Part shown: one piece after another, positions 17,805 through 27,338 of the stretch | How positions within the stretch are numbered: position 1 is the first letter of the stretch | Layout of the letters: each line of letters starts with the position of its first letter | From: Alphaproteobacteria bacterium | Lineage (GTDB): Bacteria > Pseudomonadota > Alphaproteobacteria > UBA2966 | Length of the DNA stretch: 64,000 bases | Direction of reading: 5' to 3' | NCBI GenBank assembly: GCA_018650465.1 | Contig: JABIFY010000118.1 | Location: 1 to 64,000, forward strand | Program-made: the position numbers and the translations under genes | The notes under the pieces: generated by a model | Seen by the model: the letters and a program-made list of their open reading frames with translations, nothing else | Databases searched by the model: none | Told to the model about the DNA's origin: nothing

Positions 17805-18606
17805 GATGCCGACGGTTTACATTCCACATGGCGGTGGACCTTGCTTTTTTATGGAATGGGACCCACCGGAAACCTGGAACAGTCTGGAAGCATATTTGCG
17901 CCGACTACCCGACGACATTGGTCAGAAGCCTCAATCCATTCTGATGATATCGGCGCACTGGGAAGGGGAGGATTTTCAGATTCAAGGGCAGCCTGCACCA
18001 GAATTATTGTTTGATTATTACGGCTTCCCGGACCACACCTATGAACTGACCTATCCAGCAGCTGGGTCACCGACGCTGGCGGCAAGGGTATCCGGTTTAA
18101 TGGCTGGCGCCGGTCACACGGTCGAAACTGTGATGGATCGGGGTTTTGATCATGGTATGTTTGTGCCCCTGAAAGTCGCCTGGCCAGAGGCCAATATACC
18201 TGTCGTGCAGTTGTCCTTGCGGGCAGACCTTGATCCGGCAGCACATATTGCCATGGGGGAAGCGCTACAGCCCTTGCGGGATGAGGGTGTCCTGATCATT
18301 GGCAGTGGTTTTAGCTATCACAATATGCAGGCCATGGGGACCTTCATGCGTTCAGGTGGCAAAGCCCGGTTTGGGGATGACTTTAACGCCTGGCTTGTTA
18401 AAGCAACGACGTCACCTGATCAAAAGGTACGAAACCAGTCCCTGGTTGATTGGGCCAGCGCACCCATGGCCCAGGATGCCCATCCCAGAGAGGAACATTT
18501 GCTGCCCCTGCATGTGGTTGCCGGTGCCGCTGGACCCGATCAAGGACGCCAGACTTTCGAGACCCGGATCATGGGCTCCGTTTCATCGGCGATCCAGTTT
18601 GGCTAA
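17797..18606 (+). CDS. class III extradiol dioxygenase (LigB/DODA-type)
   Basis: MPTVYIPHGGGPCFFM, MISAHWEGEDFQI, GFDHGMFVPLKVAWPEANIPVVQLSL, LIIGSGFSYHNMQAM. Confidence 0.9.
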   Translation: MDKMPTVYIPHGGGPCFFMEWDPPETWNSLEAYLRRLPDDIGQKPQSILMISAHWEGEDFQIQGQPAPELLFDYYGFPDHTYELTYPAAGSPTLAARVSGLMAGAGHTVETVMDRGFDHGMFVPLKVAWPEANIPVVQLSLRADLDPAAHIAMGEALQPLRDEGVLIIGSGFSYHNMQAMGTFMRSGGKARFGDDFNAWLVKATTSPDQKVRNQSLVDWASAPMAQDAHPREEHLLPLHVVAGAAGPDQGRQTFETRIMGSVSSAIQFG

Positions 18607-18965
18607 CCCATATTTTGTGGAATATGATCCGGGAAGGTATGAACGCCATCTGCATCCAGGCTAATATCAATAGCCTCAATAACGGCGTCTACTGGCAGTG
18701 CGGCATACAAGTGCGGGAATAACATCCCGCCACGTGATTCTTCCCATTTCAGATCGTCACCAAGTTTATTGGCATCTGCAACCAGCAATGTCAGTTTATC
18801 CTGGCCGGCGCGGTGTTTTGCCGTGCTGGCACGAACTGTTTCCAGGCCGGAGAAATGGATAAACCCATCTGCCTTGTCCTGGCTTGATCCTTCATAAAAA
18901 CCAGCTGCCAGTGCAGCCTGCCATTCTTCTCTTTTGCAAACGTGGTAAACCCGGTCACTGGACAT
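18603..18965 (-). CDS. DUF952 family protein
   Basis: VYHVCKREEWQAALAAGFYEGSSQDKADGFIHFSGLETVRASTAKHRAGQDKLTLLVAD. Confidence 0.85.
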   Translation of the reverse strand: MSSDRVYHVCKREEWQAALAAGFYEGSSQDKADGFIHFSGLETVRASTAKHRAGQDKLTLLVADANKLGDDLKWEESRGGMLFPHLYAALPVDAVIEAIDISLDADGVHTFPDHIPQNMG

Positions 18966-19158
18966 ATTGTCGCCTCAATATATTGAAAATTCGGGCAAAC
19001 TATCGTCAATTGGCCAAGCATATGCAAGCGCCAAACGGATGGAAATCACGTGCTTGTTTTATGTAAGCATACAATCCCTTCATTGACAGGATCATCGAAT
19101 ACAGGCCATGAATAATGTTCTTTGGCGCGTACTTCCCTTCAGGATTTAAAATCAACTT

Positions 19159-20385
19159 ATGCTAGCTGAAACCCAAGCCATACCTCTGGATGGTGCCTAT
19201 GCATGGCGGCGTCTGGGCATTGCCTTGTTGTTGTCGACAATCGGTGGCATTGGCATGTGGTCGGTGATTGTCGCCTTGCCTGTGATCCAGGTCGAATTCG
19301 GTGTTGATCGCAGTGATGCAGCTTTCCCCTATACGGCAACCATGCTGGGGTTTGCCGTCGGCAATATGATCATGGGACGGCTGTCGGACCGCTTTGGGGT
19401 CGTCGTGCCGATTGTAATCGGTGGCGTGATGCTGGGGGCCGGGTATATCGTCGCCGCCCAAGCGACCGAGATGTGGCACTTCGTGGCCGCACAGGCACTG
19501 ATGATTGGCATGCTGGGGTCGTCAGCGACGTTCGGTCCGTTGGTCGCCGACACCTCTCACTGGTTTCATCGTCGACGCGGTGTCGCAGTCGCCGTTGTCG
19601 CGAGTGGTAATTATCTGGCCGGAACAGTTTGGCCGCCAATCCTGCAATATGGCATGGAGACCATTGGCTGGCGTCAAACACATATTTTGGTTGGCATTGG
19701 CTGTGTCGTCACATTGGTGCCATTGGCCTTTCTGTTGCGCCGGCGTGTTCGTTTTGACGACAGCACCGATCCTGCAACAGCCGTTGACGACGCACGCGCC
19801 CTGCCTGTGTCGAAGAACACACTGCAAGGCATGCTGATTATTGCTGGTTTCGCCTGTTGTGTGGCCATGTCCATGCCGCAGGTTCACATGGTGGCCTATT
19901 GTGTGGACCTCAATTATGGCATGGCCCGCGGCGCTGAAATGCTCGCATTGATGTTGGGCTGTGGTGTCGCCAGTCGTCTTGCCGCGGGCTTCATTTCAGA
20001 TTCCATTGGTGGTGTCGGCACCCTGATCCTCAGTTCATTTTTGCAATGTCTGGCCCTGTTGTTTTACCTGCCCTTTGACGGGCTGACATCCTTGTATGTC
20101 GTGTCCGCTTTCTTCGGTCTGGCGCAAGGGGGACTGGTTCCCAGTTATGCCATTATCGTGCGGGAATATTTCCCGGCCCGGGAAGCAGGCACGCGGGTTA
20201 GCCTCGTACTGACGGCAACAGTGGTTGGTATGTCGTTTGGAGGCTGGATATCCGGCGAGATATATGACATGACGCAGTCCTATCAAGCCGCATTCCTGAA
20301 CGGTATTGCCTTTAACCTGGTCAATATGTCCATTGCCTTCTGGCTTTTGATGGGACGCAGGCGCAACAGGCGTGTGCCCGTGTAA
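19159..20385 (+). CDS. MFS transporter
   Basis: Twelve-TM-like pattern; MIMGRLSDRFGVVVPIVIGG. Confidence 0.85.
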   Translation: MLAETQAIPLDGAYAWRRLGIALLLSTIGGIGMWSVIVALPVIQVEFGVDRSDAAFPYTATMLGFAVGNMIMGRLSDRFGVVVPIVIGGVMLGAGYIVAAQATEMWHFVAAQALMIGMLGSSATFGPLVADTSHWFHRRRGVAVAVVASGNYLAGTVWPPILQYGMETIGWRQTHILVGIGCVVTLVPLAFLLRRRVRFDDSTDPATAVDDARALPVSKNTLQGMLIIAGFACCVAMSMPQVHMVAYCVDLNYGMARGAEMLALMLGCGVASRLAAGFISDSIGGVGTLILSSFLQCLALLFYLPFDGLTSLYVVSAFFGLAQGGLVPSYAIIVREYFPAREAGTRVSLVLTATVVGMSFGGWISGEIYDMTQSYQAAFLNGIAFNLVNMSIAFWLLMGRRRNRRVPV

Positions 20386-20388
20386 TCT

Positions 20389-21516
20389 TCAGATTTTGAA
20401 GTTTTCCAGAGCGTTGCGGTCGATTTCAATGCCGAGGCCAGGACCATCCGGAATGCGGACGATACCACCTGAATGCTCGATCGGGTCGCGCATAATCGCC
20501 TGGCGGAACGGGTGTTCAGAACGATCAAATTCCAGCAAGGGTTCCCACGGGCGACGACCGGGGGGATTATGTGGTAATACCGCCAACAGTTGCAGGGCGG
20601 CTGCAAGGCCGATGCCACTGCCCCAGACATGTGGCACATATCGGACGCCAAAGGCGTTGGCCATATCGGCGATTTTTTTGCATTCACTCAAGCCACCGGC
20701 AGCGGCTGTATCCGGTTGCAGGTAATCAATGGCCCGACGGCGCAAAATTTCACGAAAGCCAAAGCGGGTATATTCGCATTCACCGCCAGCCAGAGGAATA
20801 TCAATGGCGGCCTTGATAGCGCAGTAACCGTCCAGATCTTCCGGGGCCACGGGTTCTTCGAACCAGCCAATATCCAGATCCTGAACCATTTTTCCCAGCT
20901 TGATGGCATCAACCGCGTCATAGCCGTGATTGGCATCCAGCATCAGGCCTATATCCGTTCCGATTACCTTGCGTACAGCCCGGATCAAGGCGGCATCTTC
21001 GCGTACTTCAAAACCGATTTTCAATTTGACGGCGGAAAAACCTTCGGCGGCATATCCGGCAACTTCATCACAAATATACTCCAGGGGATCGCCACTGCGT
21101 TTGCGATAGGTGCCGGTTGCGTAGGCCTTGACCTCACGTCGCAAAGGCCCACCCATGAGTTGATGAATGGGGGCGTCAAAATGTTTGCCGCGAATATCCC
21201 AAAGGGCAATGTCAATGCCACTGATAGCGCAGATCGGTACGCCTTTTTGTCCCTGATCACGAAACGCTGCGTAAAGGTCCTGCCAGATTTTTTCGCTTGC
21301 CAGAGGATCAGCGTCGATCAGCCAGGGCTTGTAGGCCTCAATCATCGCCGCAGCCGGTCCAGCGGGGCCAAAGCATTCACCCCAACCCACCAGTCCGGTA
21401 TCTGTTGTAATTTCAACAATGGCACTGGCGCGGGCAGTGGCTTCGCCGATGGCCCAGTGAAAAGGTTCTGACAGCGGGGCCTGTAGAATGTGGACAGTGA
21501 TGTCGGTGACTTTCAT
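20389..21516 (-). CDS. mandelate racemase/muconate lactonizing enzyme family protein
   Basis: GWGECFGPAG, AVKLKIGF, LMLDANHGYD, WFEEPVAPEDLDGY, GGECEYTRF, LQPDTAAAGGLSE. Confidence 0.9.
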   Translation of the reverse strand: MKVTDITVHILQAPLSEPFHWAIGEATARASAIVEITTDTGLVGWGECFGPAGPAAAMIEAYKPWLIDADPLASEKIWQDLYAAFRDQGQKGVPICAISGIDIALWDIRGKHFDAPIHQLMGGPLRREVKAYATGTYRKRSGDPLEYICDEVAGYAAEGFSAVKLKIGFEVREDAALIRAVRKVIGTDIGLMLDANHGYDAVDAIKLGKMVQDLDIGWFEEPVAPEDLDGYCAIKAAIDIPLAGGECEYTRFGFREILRRRAIDYLQPDTAAAGGLSECKKIADMANAFGVRYVPHVWGSGIGLAAALQLLAVLPHNPPGRRPWEPLLEFDRSEHPFRQAIMRDPIEHSGGIVRIPDGPGLGIEIDRNALENFKI

Positions 21517-21520
21517 GAGT

Positions 21521-22006
21521 TTAGTTCGCGCCGCAGCACTTTTTGTATTTCTTGCCAGAGCCACAGGGGCAGGGGGCGTTGCGTCCAATTTTTTCAACAG
21601 TGCGCGTTTCAGGCTTGGGGTTCATGACGCAGTCTGCAAATACCCAACGACCTTCTTCGCGCGTGAACATGGCCAGTTCATGGTGGGTAATCTGATCTTT
21701 ACCGGCTTTGTAACTTGCTACAAATTCAACAGTACCGGTTTCATCATCTTCGCCGCCATCAGACGTATTGCGGACATCCAGTCCATGCCATTTGGTGTTT
21801 TTGGCAGACTCTTTGAAGTCATCAATATCAAAATCTTTTTTCTGTTCCGTCGATAATGTGGCAGCAAGGTAGTCCCCGCGTTCCAGCACAAAAGCGGTAT
21901 ACCTTGACCGCATCAGTTTTTCAGCAGTCGGAGCCGCAACCCCGTCCAGATATTGACCGCAGCAGGTTTCGAGTTCAGCGGAAGATCCGCAGGGGCAGGT
22001 TGTCAT
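21521..22006 (-). CDS. YchJ-like SEC-C motif protein
   Basis: N-terminal [19 protein letters not shown] and C-terminal [19 protein letters not shown]. Confidence 0.9.
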   Translation of the reverse strand: MTTCPCGSSAELETCCGQYLDGVAAPTAEKLMRSRYTAFVLERGDYLAATLSTEQKKDFDIDDFKESAKNTKWHGLDVRNTSDGGEDDETGTVEFVASYKAGKDQITHHELAMFTREEGRWVFADCVMNPKPETRTVEKIGRNAPCPCGSGKKYKKCCGAN

Positions 22007-22098
22007 AAAATTTCCTTGGTAAAGCTTTGCATCGACAAGATGTTTCGCTTTCTAATTACAGAACTCTGAACATTGCGGCAAGCCACACTAACCAGACG

Positions 22099-23388
22099 TC
22101 ATATGCGCTTGTCGAGAAAGCGTTGGGCTTTGATGCTTTGTTCGAATTCCTGTGCAAGGGTGCCGCGATCCAGGATGTTGATACCTGCCGTAACTTCGAA
22201 GGTGTTTCGGATACTGGCTTGAAGTTTTTCAAGGATTTGGGCCTTTGGCACATCCCCCCGAATTTCAACAAAAACATCCAGGTTTTCCATATCATTTTGC
22301 GTGGATAATTCGACCTTGAAGTCGGCAATGTTGTCATCTGCAAAAATGAAATCTTCAAATTCAGTGTGGTTCATGTTGACGCCACGGATCTTGAAAAAGC
22401 CAGCTGTCCGGTGGGTATGTTTGATGACGGGAAAGACAGAAAAAGGTCCACTGCTGCCGCCTTTTTCGCGCCAGGTGACGATGTCGCCGGAATTCCAGCG
22501 AATGAACGGCGTCGCATGATTGGTCCATAAAGGCGTGACCACAAGTGTGCCCGGCTCACCTTCGGCCACAGGTTCCAATGTGTCTTCCGCCAGGACTTCG
22601 ATAAAAAACATGTCCGTGAAAACCTGGAAGCCATCATGGGCATCGCCCTCACAGCCCATCATGCCGGCTTCGGTCATGCCAAAGCCGTCGAATAATTCAG
22701 CGCCCCAGATATTTTCGATCTTGCGACGTTTGGCGTCGGTGACTTGCTCGGCTGAACAGATCAGCTTTTTGACTGATCCATTGGCCAGATCAATCCCTTC
22801 AGCCTCGGCCATATTTGCCAGATGAAGGCCATAACTGCTCATGCCCATCCAGATCGTTGGTTCCAGCATCTTCAGTAAATTTATCTGGGCCTGCGAGGGT
22901 GTTGAATTTCCGGCGCCCGCCCAGTTCACACCAATACCTAATGATTGTGCCGCCCGTGCCATCAAAGTACCGACGGGATGAATACCAAGCGGGAAGGAAA
23001 CATGGGCGGTGTCTTCCGCTGATGCGCCGGCACATTCGAATACACGGGCGAAAGACAGCCTGCCATATTCCATATCCCGGAAGGTACGTGGGTAAAACAG
23101 GGGCGCACCTGTTGAACCACCCGACCGCCAGAGCTCCGCGATGTCCTTGCGGGGCGCGTTGCAAAATTGTGTCAGAAAGTCCTGTGGCGGAATGGCGCGC
23201 AACATCTCTTTGTCGAGAATTGGAATACGGTTCCATTCCTCTGGACTATCCAGACGGTCCAGATTGATGTCAGCCGGAATACGGGTCTTATGAAAGGGCG
23301 AGGCGAGGGCGCGTTCAACGGCCACCCGTTTGCGGACCGTTTGAATATCCAGAATTTGTTTTTTGCTGGTTGGTAATTCAAGCGGCAT
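22099..23388 (-). CDS. phenylacetate-CoA ligase-like AMP-forming enzyme
   Basis: LWRSGGSTGAPLFYPRTFRDMEYGRL; GFGMTEAGMMGCE; SVFPVIKHTHRTAGFFKIRGVNMNHTEFEDFIF. Confidence 0.8.
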   Translation of the reverse strand: MPLELPTSKKQILDIQTVRKRVAVERALASPFHKTRIPADINLDRLDSPEEWNRIPILDKEMLRAIPPQDFLTQFCNAPRKDIAELWRSGGSTGAPLFYPRTFRDMEYGRLSFARVFECAGASAEDTAHVSFPLGIHPVGTLMARAAQSLGIGVNWAGAGNSTPSQAQINLLKMLEPTIWMGMSSYGLHLANMAEAEGIDLANGSVKKLICSAEQVTDAKRRKIENIWGAELFDGFGMTEAGMMGCEGDAHDGFQVFTDMFFIEVLAEDTLEPVAEGEPGTLVVTPLWTNHATPFIRWNSGDIVTWREKGGSSGPFSVFPVIKHTHRTAGFFKIRGVNMNHTEFEDFIFADDNIADFKVELSTQNDMENLDVFVEIRGDVPKAQILEKLQASIRNTFEVTAGINILDRGTLAQEFEQSIKAQRFLDKRI

Positions 23389-23390
23389 GA

Positions 23391-24398
23391 TCAGTTTCCT
23401 GTCTTGTTCGGACGTTTGCCAATCCAGCGTTCCTGGGCAGAATGCCCAGGTGGCAGGTTACCCTGGTTTTCAGCCTCGATCATTTGCGACAGCCTGTTCT
23501 GTTTGTCGGCATTGTCCTCGGCAATATCATCCAGCGCGTCAGCCAGCATGGTCGCGTAATCGTCACCAACAGGGCAAACATCCTGACAGCGACGACAACC
23601 GGTGATGACGCCCGCCCCGCGCAATGTGCTCTGCCATATGTTGAAGCTTTCTTCGGATCGTACCAGTTTTACCTGGGCTTCACTGTCCGGGGCTTCCAAA
23701 ACTTTTTGCAAGAAATCTGAAACTTCCTTGAAGCCATGGGGTGAACGATAGCGGTCACAGCCTTCCCAGTCGCGGTCCCAATGTTTGATGACATCGCCAG
23801 GGCAGGCCTTGAGGCAACGACCGCATTCCGGCCCTGCACACAAGGCTTCCGTCATAGGGCCGTCTGGCTCAACATCCAGCGAACACAAGATCACGGTGAC
23901 CATCAGGCGCGGGCCATATTCCGGTGTCAGCAACTGGCCATTCAGACCCAACGTTCCAAGACCCGCTTCGACCGCCGCATGGTTTGCCGATAACAGCGGA
24001 GACAGATGTTCAGCTGTTTTGCCAAAATATAGCCAAGGGTCGACATGGGTCGGCGGAATGATCAAGGCAGGGTAGCCCTGTCCCTCCAGCCACAGCACCA
24101 TCTCAAGTGCGGCTTCTTCCAACATCGTCAGCGTAATTTCATCGTTGTAATATTTGTGACGTTCGTTCCATCTCGTGAGGCGTGTCGGTCCTGACAACAA
24201 TCGTTTGCCCAGAACAATGGCACGTCCACCATCGTAATCGGTGACATCAGATGGGCGTCGCGGGTTGGCCGGGTCCGGTGGAAATTCATCCATCACCTTG
24301 CCGTCTGCAATGCCCACAAGATCAGCCCCAAATGCCTTGGCCTGATTTTTGACATCGTCCGGTGTCAGGGGTGTTTTAAATACAGCATCCATCAACAA
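23391..24398 (-). CDS. QueG/reductive-dehalogenase-like double 4Fe-4S protein, type B copy 2
   Basis: GADLVGIADGKVMDEFPPDPANPRRPSDVT; CAGPECGRCLKACP; CRRCQDVCPVGDDY. Confidence 0.8.
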   Translation of the reverse strand: MLMDAVFKTPLTPDDVKNQAKAFGADLVGIADGKVMDEFPPDPANPRRPSDVTDYDGGRAIVLGKRLLSGPTRLTRWNERHKYYNDEITLTMLEEAALEMVLWLEGQGYPALIIPPTHVDPWLYFGKTAEHLSPLLSANHAAVEAGLGTLGLNGQLLTPEYGPRLMVTVILCSLDVEPDGPMTEALCAGPECGRCLKACPGDVIKHWDRDWEGCDRYRSPHGFKEVSDFLQKVLEAPDSEAQVKLVRSEESFNIWQSTLRGAGVITGCRRCQDVCPVGDDYATMLADALDDIAEDNADKQNRLSQMIEAENQGNLPPGHSAQERWIGKRPNKTGN

Positions 24399-24414
24399 TA
24401 ATTCCTGAAATCTT

Positions 24415-25476
24415 TCATTCGTCTTCTGCCGTCGCTGCCATCAGGCGTGCCTGTTTATCCCTGAAAGCATTCCTCACCTGTTTGGCGGCCTTGCCGGAAT
24501 AACCTTCCGGCCCCACCCAGCGAACGTTCCAGTCACTCAAACCGGGCACATCGGCAAGGTTCTTGCGTGCCGCCTTGAACATTTCGCCCTTGGCAACTTT
24601 ATCGTCCGTAATTTCTGGAATCTCTTTTTGATCATCTGCCAGGAAGGCATGATAGTCGGTCCCAACGGGACACACGGCCAGACAACGTGGACAATCTCCG
24701 AACGAGCCGACAACACGGAGAATTCCCTGCCAGAAACCATACAGATCCCGGGATTGTAGCATCTGCTTCTTTTCGGCGGCATCGGCCCTGGCATAACGCT
24801 GTAGCATTGCTGTCACGGTCATATAGCCAAATTCCTGGGCAAACTGGGCACAGGCCGGTTTGTTGATATCAAAATGGCCCACCGCATCTCCTGGGCAGGC
24901 ATGCAGGCATCTTGAACAGCCCTCGCCAACACAGACTTGCTCCTGCATAGGCTCGTCTGCTTCCAGTTCTACTTCTGTGAGTATGCCCGTCAGATAAAGT
25001 CGGGGGCCATATTCCGGGGTCAGGATATTGACCTCCAGGCCAAAATTTCCCAAGCCTGCTTCAATGCCCAAATGACGCGTGCTGAGGTAACCATAACTGG
25101 CCCGCTTCATATTCCAGTCGGTTTCCTGGGCGGCGGTGACGAAACTGGGGTGACCACTATCTTCCAGCCACATGGCAAGTTTTGTCGCTACTTTGTCCAT
25201 GCGCCGCAGTATGACCATGTCCATATACTGAACCGGCACCATCTGTTTGCAGCGAAATACGGCAGCCGGAATGTGCTGGACGATGACCACGACACTTTTG
25301 ACGTAAGGTGAAATTCGATCTGGCGTTTGTGGATATTTTGGATCAGGTGGAAAGCTGTTCAGCACCTCTGCACTGGCAATGCCAACCAGATCAGCCCCCA
25401 GTTCCAGGGCTTTGGATTTGACGGCTTGGGCTGTCAGGGGCTGCTTGCGAAAATTCGGCATGACAAATGTTTGCAC
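24415..25476 (-). CDS. QueG/reductive-dehalogenase-like double 4Fe-4S protein, type A copy 2
   Basis: GADLVGIASAEVLNSFPPDPKYPQTPDR; CVGEGCSRCLHACP; CPRCLAVCPVGTDYHAF; C-terminal WNVRWVGPEGYSGKAAK shared with copy 1. Confidence 0.8.
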   Translation of the reverse strand: MQTFVMPNFRKQPLTAQAVKSKALELGADLVGIASAEVLNSFPPDPKYPQTPDRISPYVKSVVVIVQHIPAAVFRCKQMVPVQYMDMVILRRMDKVATKLAMWLEDSGHPSFVTAAQETDWNMKRASYGYLSTRHLGIEAGLGNFGLEVNILTPEYGPRLYLTGILTEVELEADEPMQEQVCVGEGCSRCLHACPGDAVGHFDINKPACAQFAQEFGYMTVTAMLQRYARADAAEKKQMLQSRDLYGFWQGILRVVGSFGDCPRCLAVCPVGTDYHAFLADDQKEIPEITDDKVAKGEMFKAARKNLADVPGLSDWNVRWVGPEGYSGKAAKQVRNAFRDKQARLMAATAEDE

Positions 25477-25595
25477 TGCCAGTGCCGGAAATCAACCTTA
25501 TCCCGGTGCGATTGGTCGTTTCGGGATTTCTTTTTTTCTTGCGCAAATGCTATCCTCAGGTGTTGATTGTTGAATCACCTCCTGGTTGGAAGAAA

Positions 25596-26402
25596 TTGTT
25601 GAACACGCCCATCTGGCTGAGAATGGCCGCCTTCGTTTTCCTGACTTTTACCTTTTTGTCTGGTGCCGCATTGGCCGATGATACAAGGGCCGGTGAAATA
25701 GGGGCCGATGGTATCCGGTTCGCGACCATGAAGCTTGTGCCCTACGGCTATAAGAACAGCGCGGGTGAAAATGTCGGTTATCTTTATGACGTTTCCAACG
25801 CGATCATGAAAGAAGCTGGTTTCAAGGAGCGCAATGAATTGTTGCCGGTTAAGCGCCTGCATCAGCAACTGGTGAAAGGCGGCGCGGATTGTACACTGGT
25901 CGCCCGAATTCCTGTTACAGAAGTTTACCAGTTGATCACGCCATTGGGGCCTTCAATTTCATTGGTCTTCCTGCCACGTTCAGGGATCGTATTGGATACA
26001 TATGAAGACCTTGTTGGTAAACGCATTGCCGTGGCCAAGGGGACTTTGGGTGCCCTTAAGGAATTTGCCGAAGATGATCGGATGAAGCGATATATGACCG
26101 GCGGTTATCGAGAAAATATGCTCATGCTGCGACGGGGGCGGGTTGAGGCTGTAATGGGGGCCTGGGGCAGTTTGATCTACAATCATCGCGAGCTGGGATA
26201 TGAACTAAAAGGCCTTGGCAAGCCCCTGATCATTCGCCAAACACCTTTATGGCTGGTTTGTTCAAATCACATGAAAGATGCCGGGAAGCTTGAACGTTTG
26301 CGACAGGCAACCAGGCGTCTGCGCGAAAATGGATCAATCAAAACAATCATTTCCAACTATATTGGCCGCACGCTGGAATCCGCATCCAACAGAACAGAAT
26401 AA
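25596..26402 (+). CDS. periplasmic solute-binding family 3-like protein
   Basis: Signal-like hydrophobic N-terminus; GADCTLVARIPVTEVYQLITPLG; GKRIAVAKGTLGALKEF; 5' end uncertain (TTG 25596 or ATG 25623). Confidence 0.65.
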   Translation: MLNTPIWLRMAAFVFLTFTFLSGAALADDTRAGEIGADGIRFATMKLVPYGYKNSAGENVGYLYDVSNAIMKEAGFKERNELLPVKRLHQQLVKGGADCTLVARIPVTEVYQLITPLGPSISLVFLPRSGIVLDTYEDLVGKRIAVAKGTLGALKEFAEDDRMKRYMTGGYRENMLMLRRGRVEAVMGAWGSLIYNHRELGYELKGLGKPLIIRQTPLWLVCSNHMKDAGKLERLRQATRRLRENGSIKTIISNYIGRTLESASNRTE

Positions 26403-26406
26403 ATCT

Positions 26407-27327
26407 ATGTATGAACATCAGTCGGTCCTTTCACCTACAGGCGCACAGCTCTCCTTGTGGACCTGTCCGGTGAGTGGCACAGCAAAAGGTGTCGTGCAAA
26501 TTTGTCATGGCCTGGGCGAGCATGCTGAACGATATGCCCGTTTCGCCGAGGCTTTGTCGGTGGCAGGTTATGCGGTTTATGCGGAAGATCACCGGGGGCA
26601 TGGCAAGACGACGGCACCTGATGCACCTGCCGGGTTTTTTGCCAGGGCTGAAGGCTGGAACCAGGTCCTGGCGGACAAGGCATTTATCAATCAATATATT
26701 CATGAGCAACACCCGGATCTGCCGGTCATTTTATTTGGTCACTCGCTGGGCGGAACTCTTGCTTTTTCCTATGCACTGCGCTGGCCGCAATCGATCAATG
26801 CCGTTGCGGTCTGGAATGCCACAACAAACACCAACGCACTCCATACCGTACTCAACGGGGTTTTAGCCATCGAAAAACTGTTTCGCGGCAGGCAAGCGAC
26901 CAGTATTGTTAATGCCTTGACCTTTGCTCAATGGGGCAAGGCAATTAAGCCACATCGTACTGATTTTGACTGGCTGTCTCAGGATGAAGCCGAGGTCGAC
27001 AAGTATATCGCTGACCCCCTGTGTGGCTGGCCGGCACAAGTTGCCCTGTGGCAGGATATTTCGGACGGTATGGCAGATTGTGCAGACAACACCAAGTTGT
27101 CAGCCTTACCCAAAAAACTGCCATTTAACCTTGTGGGGGGAGATCAGGACCCGGCGACCGAAGGTGGCAAGGCGGTGCTGGACCTGGACCATCGTCTGAA
27201 AGCAAATGGCTTTGAAAATGTCACAACAAAAGTCATGGCAAACACGCGCCACGAAACTTTGAACGAACTTGACCGGGACCAGACGACAAAAGATTTCATC
27301 GCCTGGCTGGATCAGATTGGTCAGTAA
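26407..27327 (+). CDS. alpha/beta hydrolase, monoacylglycerol-lipase-like
   Basis: VVQICHGLGEHAERYARFAEALSVAGYAVYAEDHRGHGKT; LFGHSLGGTLAFSYAL. Confidence 0.9.
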   Translation: MYEHQSVLSPTGAQLSLWTCPVSGTAKGVVQICHGLGEHAERYARFAEALSVAGYAVYAEDHRGHGKTTAPDAPAGFFARAEGWNQVLADKAFINQYIHEQHPDLPVILFGHSLGGTLAFSYALRWPQSINAVAVWNATTNTNALHTVLNGVLAIEKLFRGRQATSIVNALTFAQWGKAIKPHRTDFDWLSQDEAEVDKYIADPLCGWPAQVALWQDISDGMADCADNTKLSALPKKLPFNLVGGDQDPATEGGKAVLDLDHRLKANGFENVTTKVMANTRHETLNELDRDQTTKDFIAWLDQIGQ

Positions 27328-27338
27328 AAAATAGTTGT

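Noticed and set aside
20590-21471. 293-aa plus-strand ORF
   Set aside because: Antisense to the mandelate racemase/muconate lactonizing enzyme gene, which has all expected motifs.
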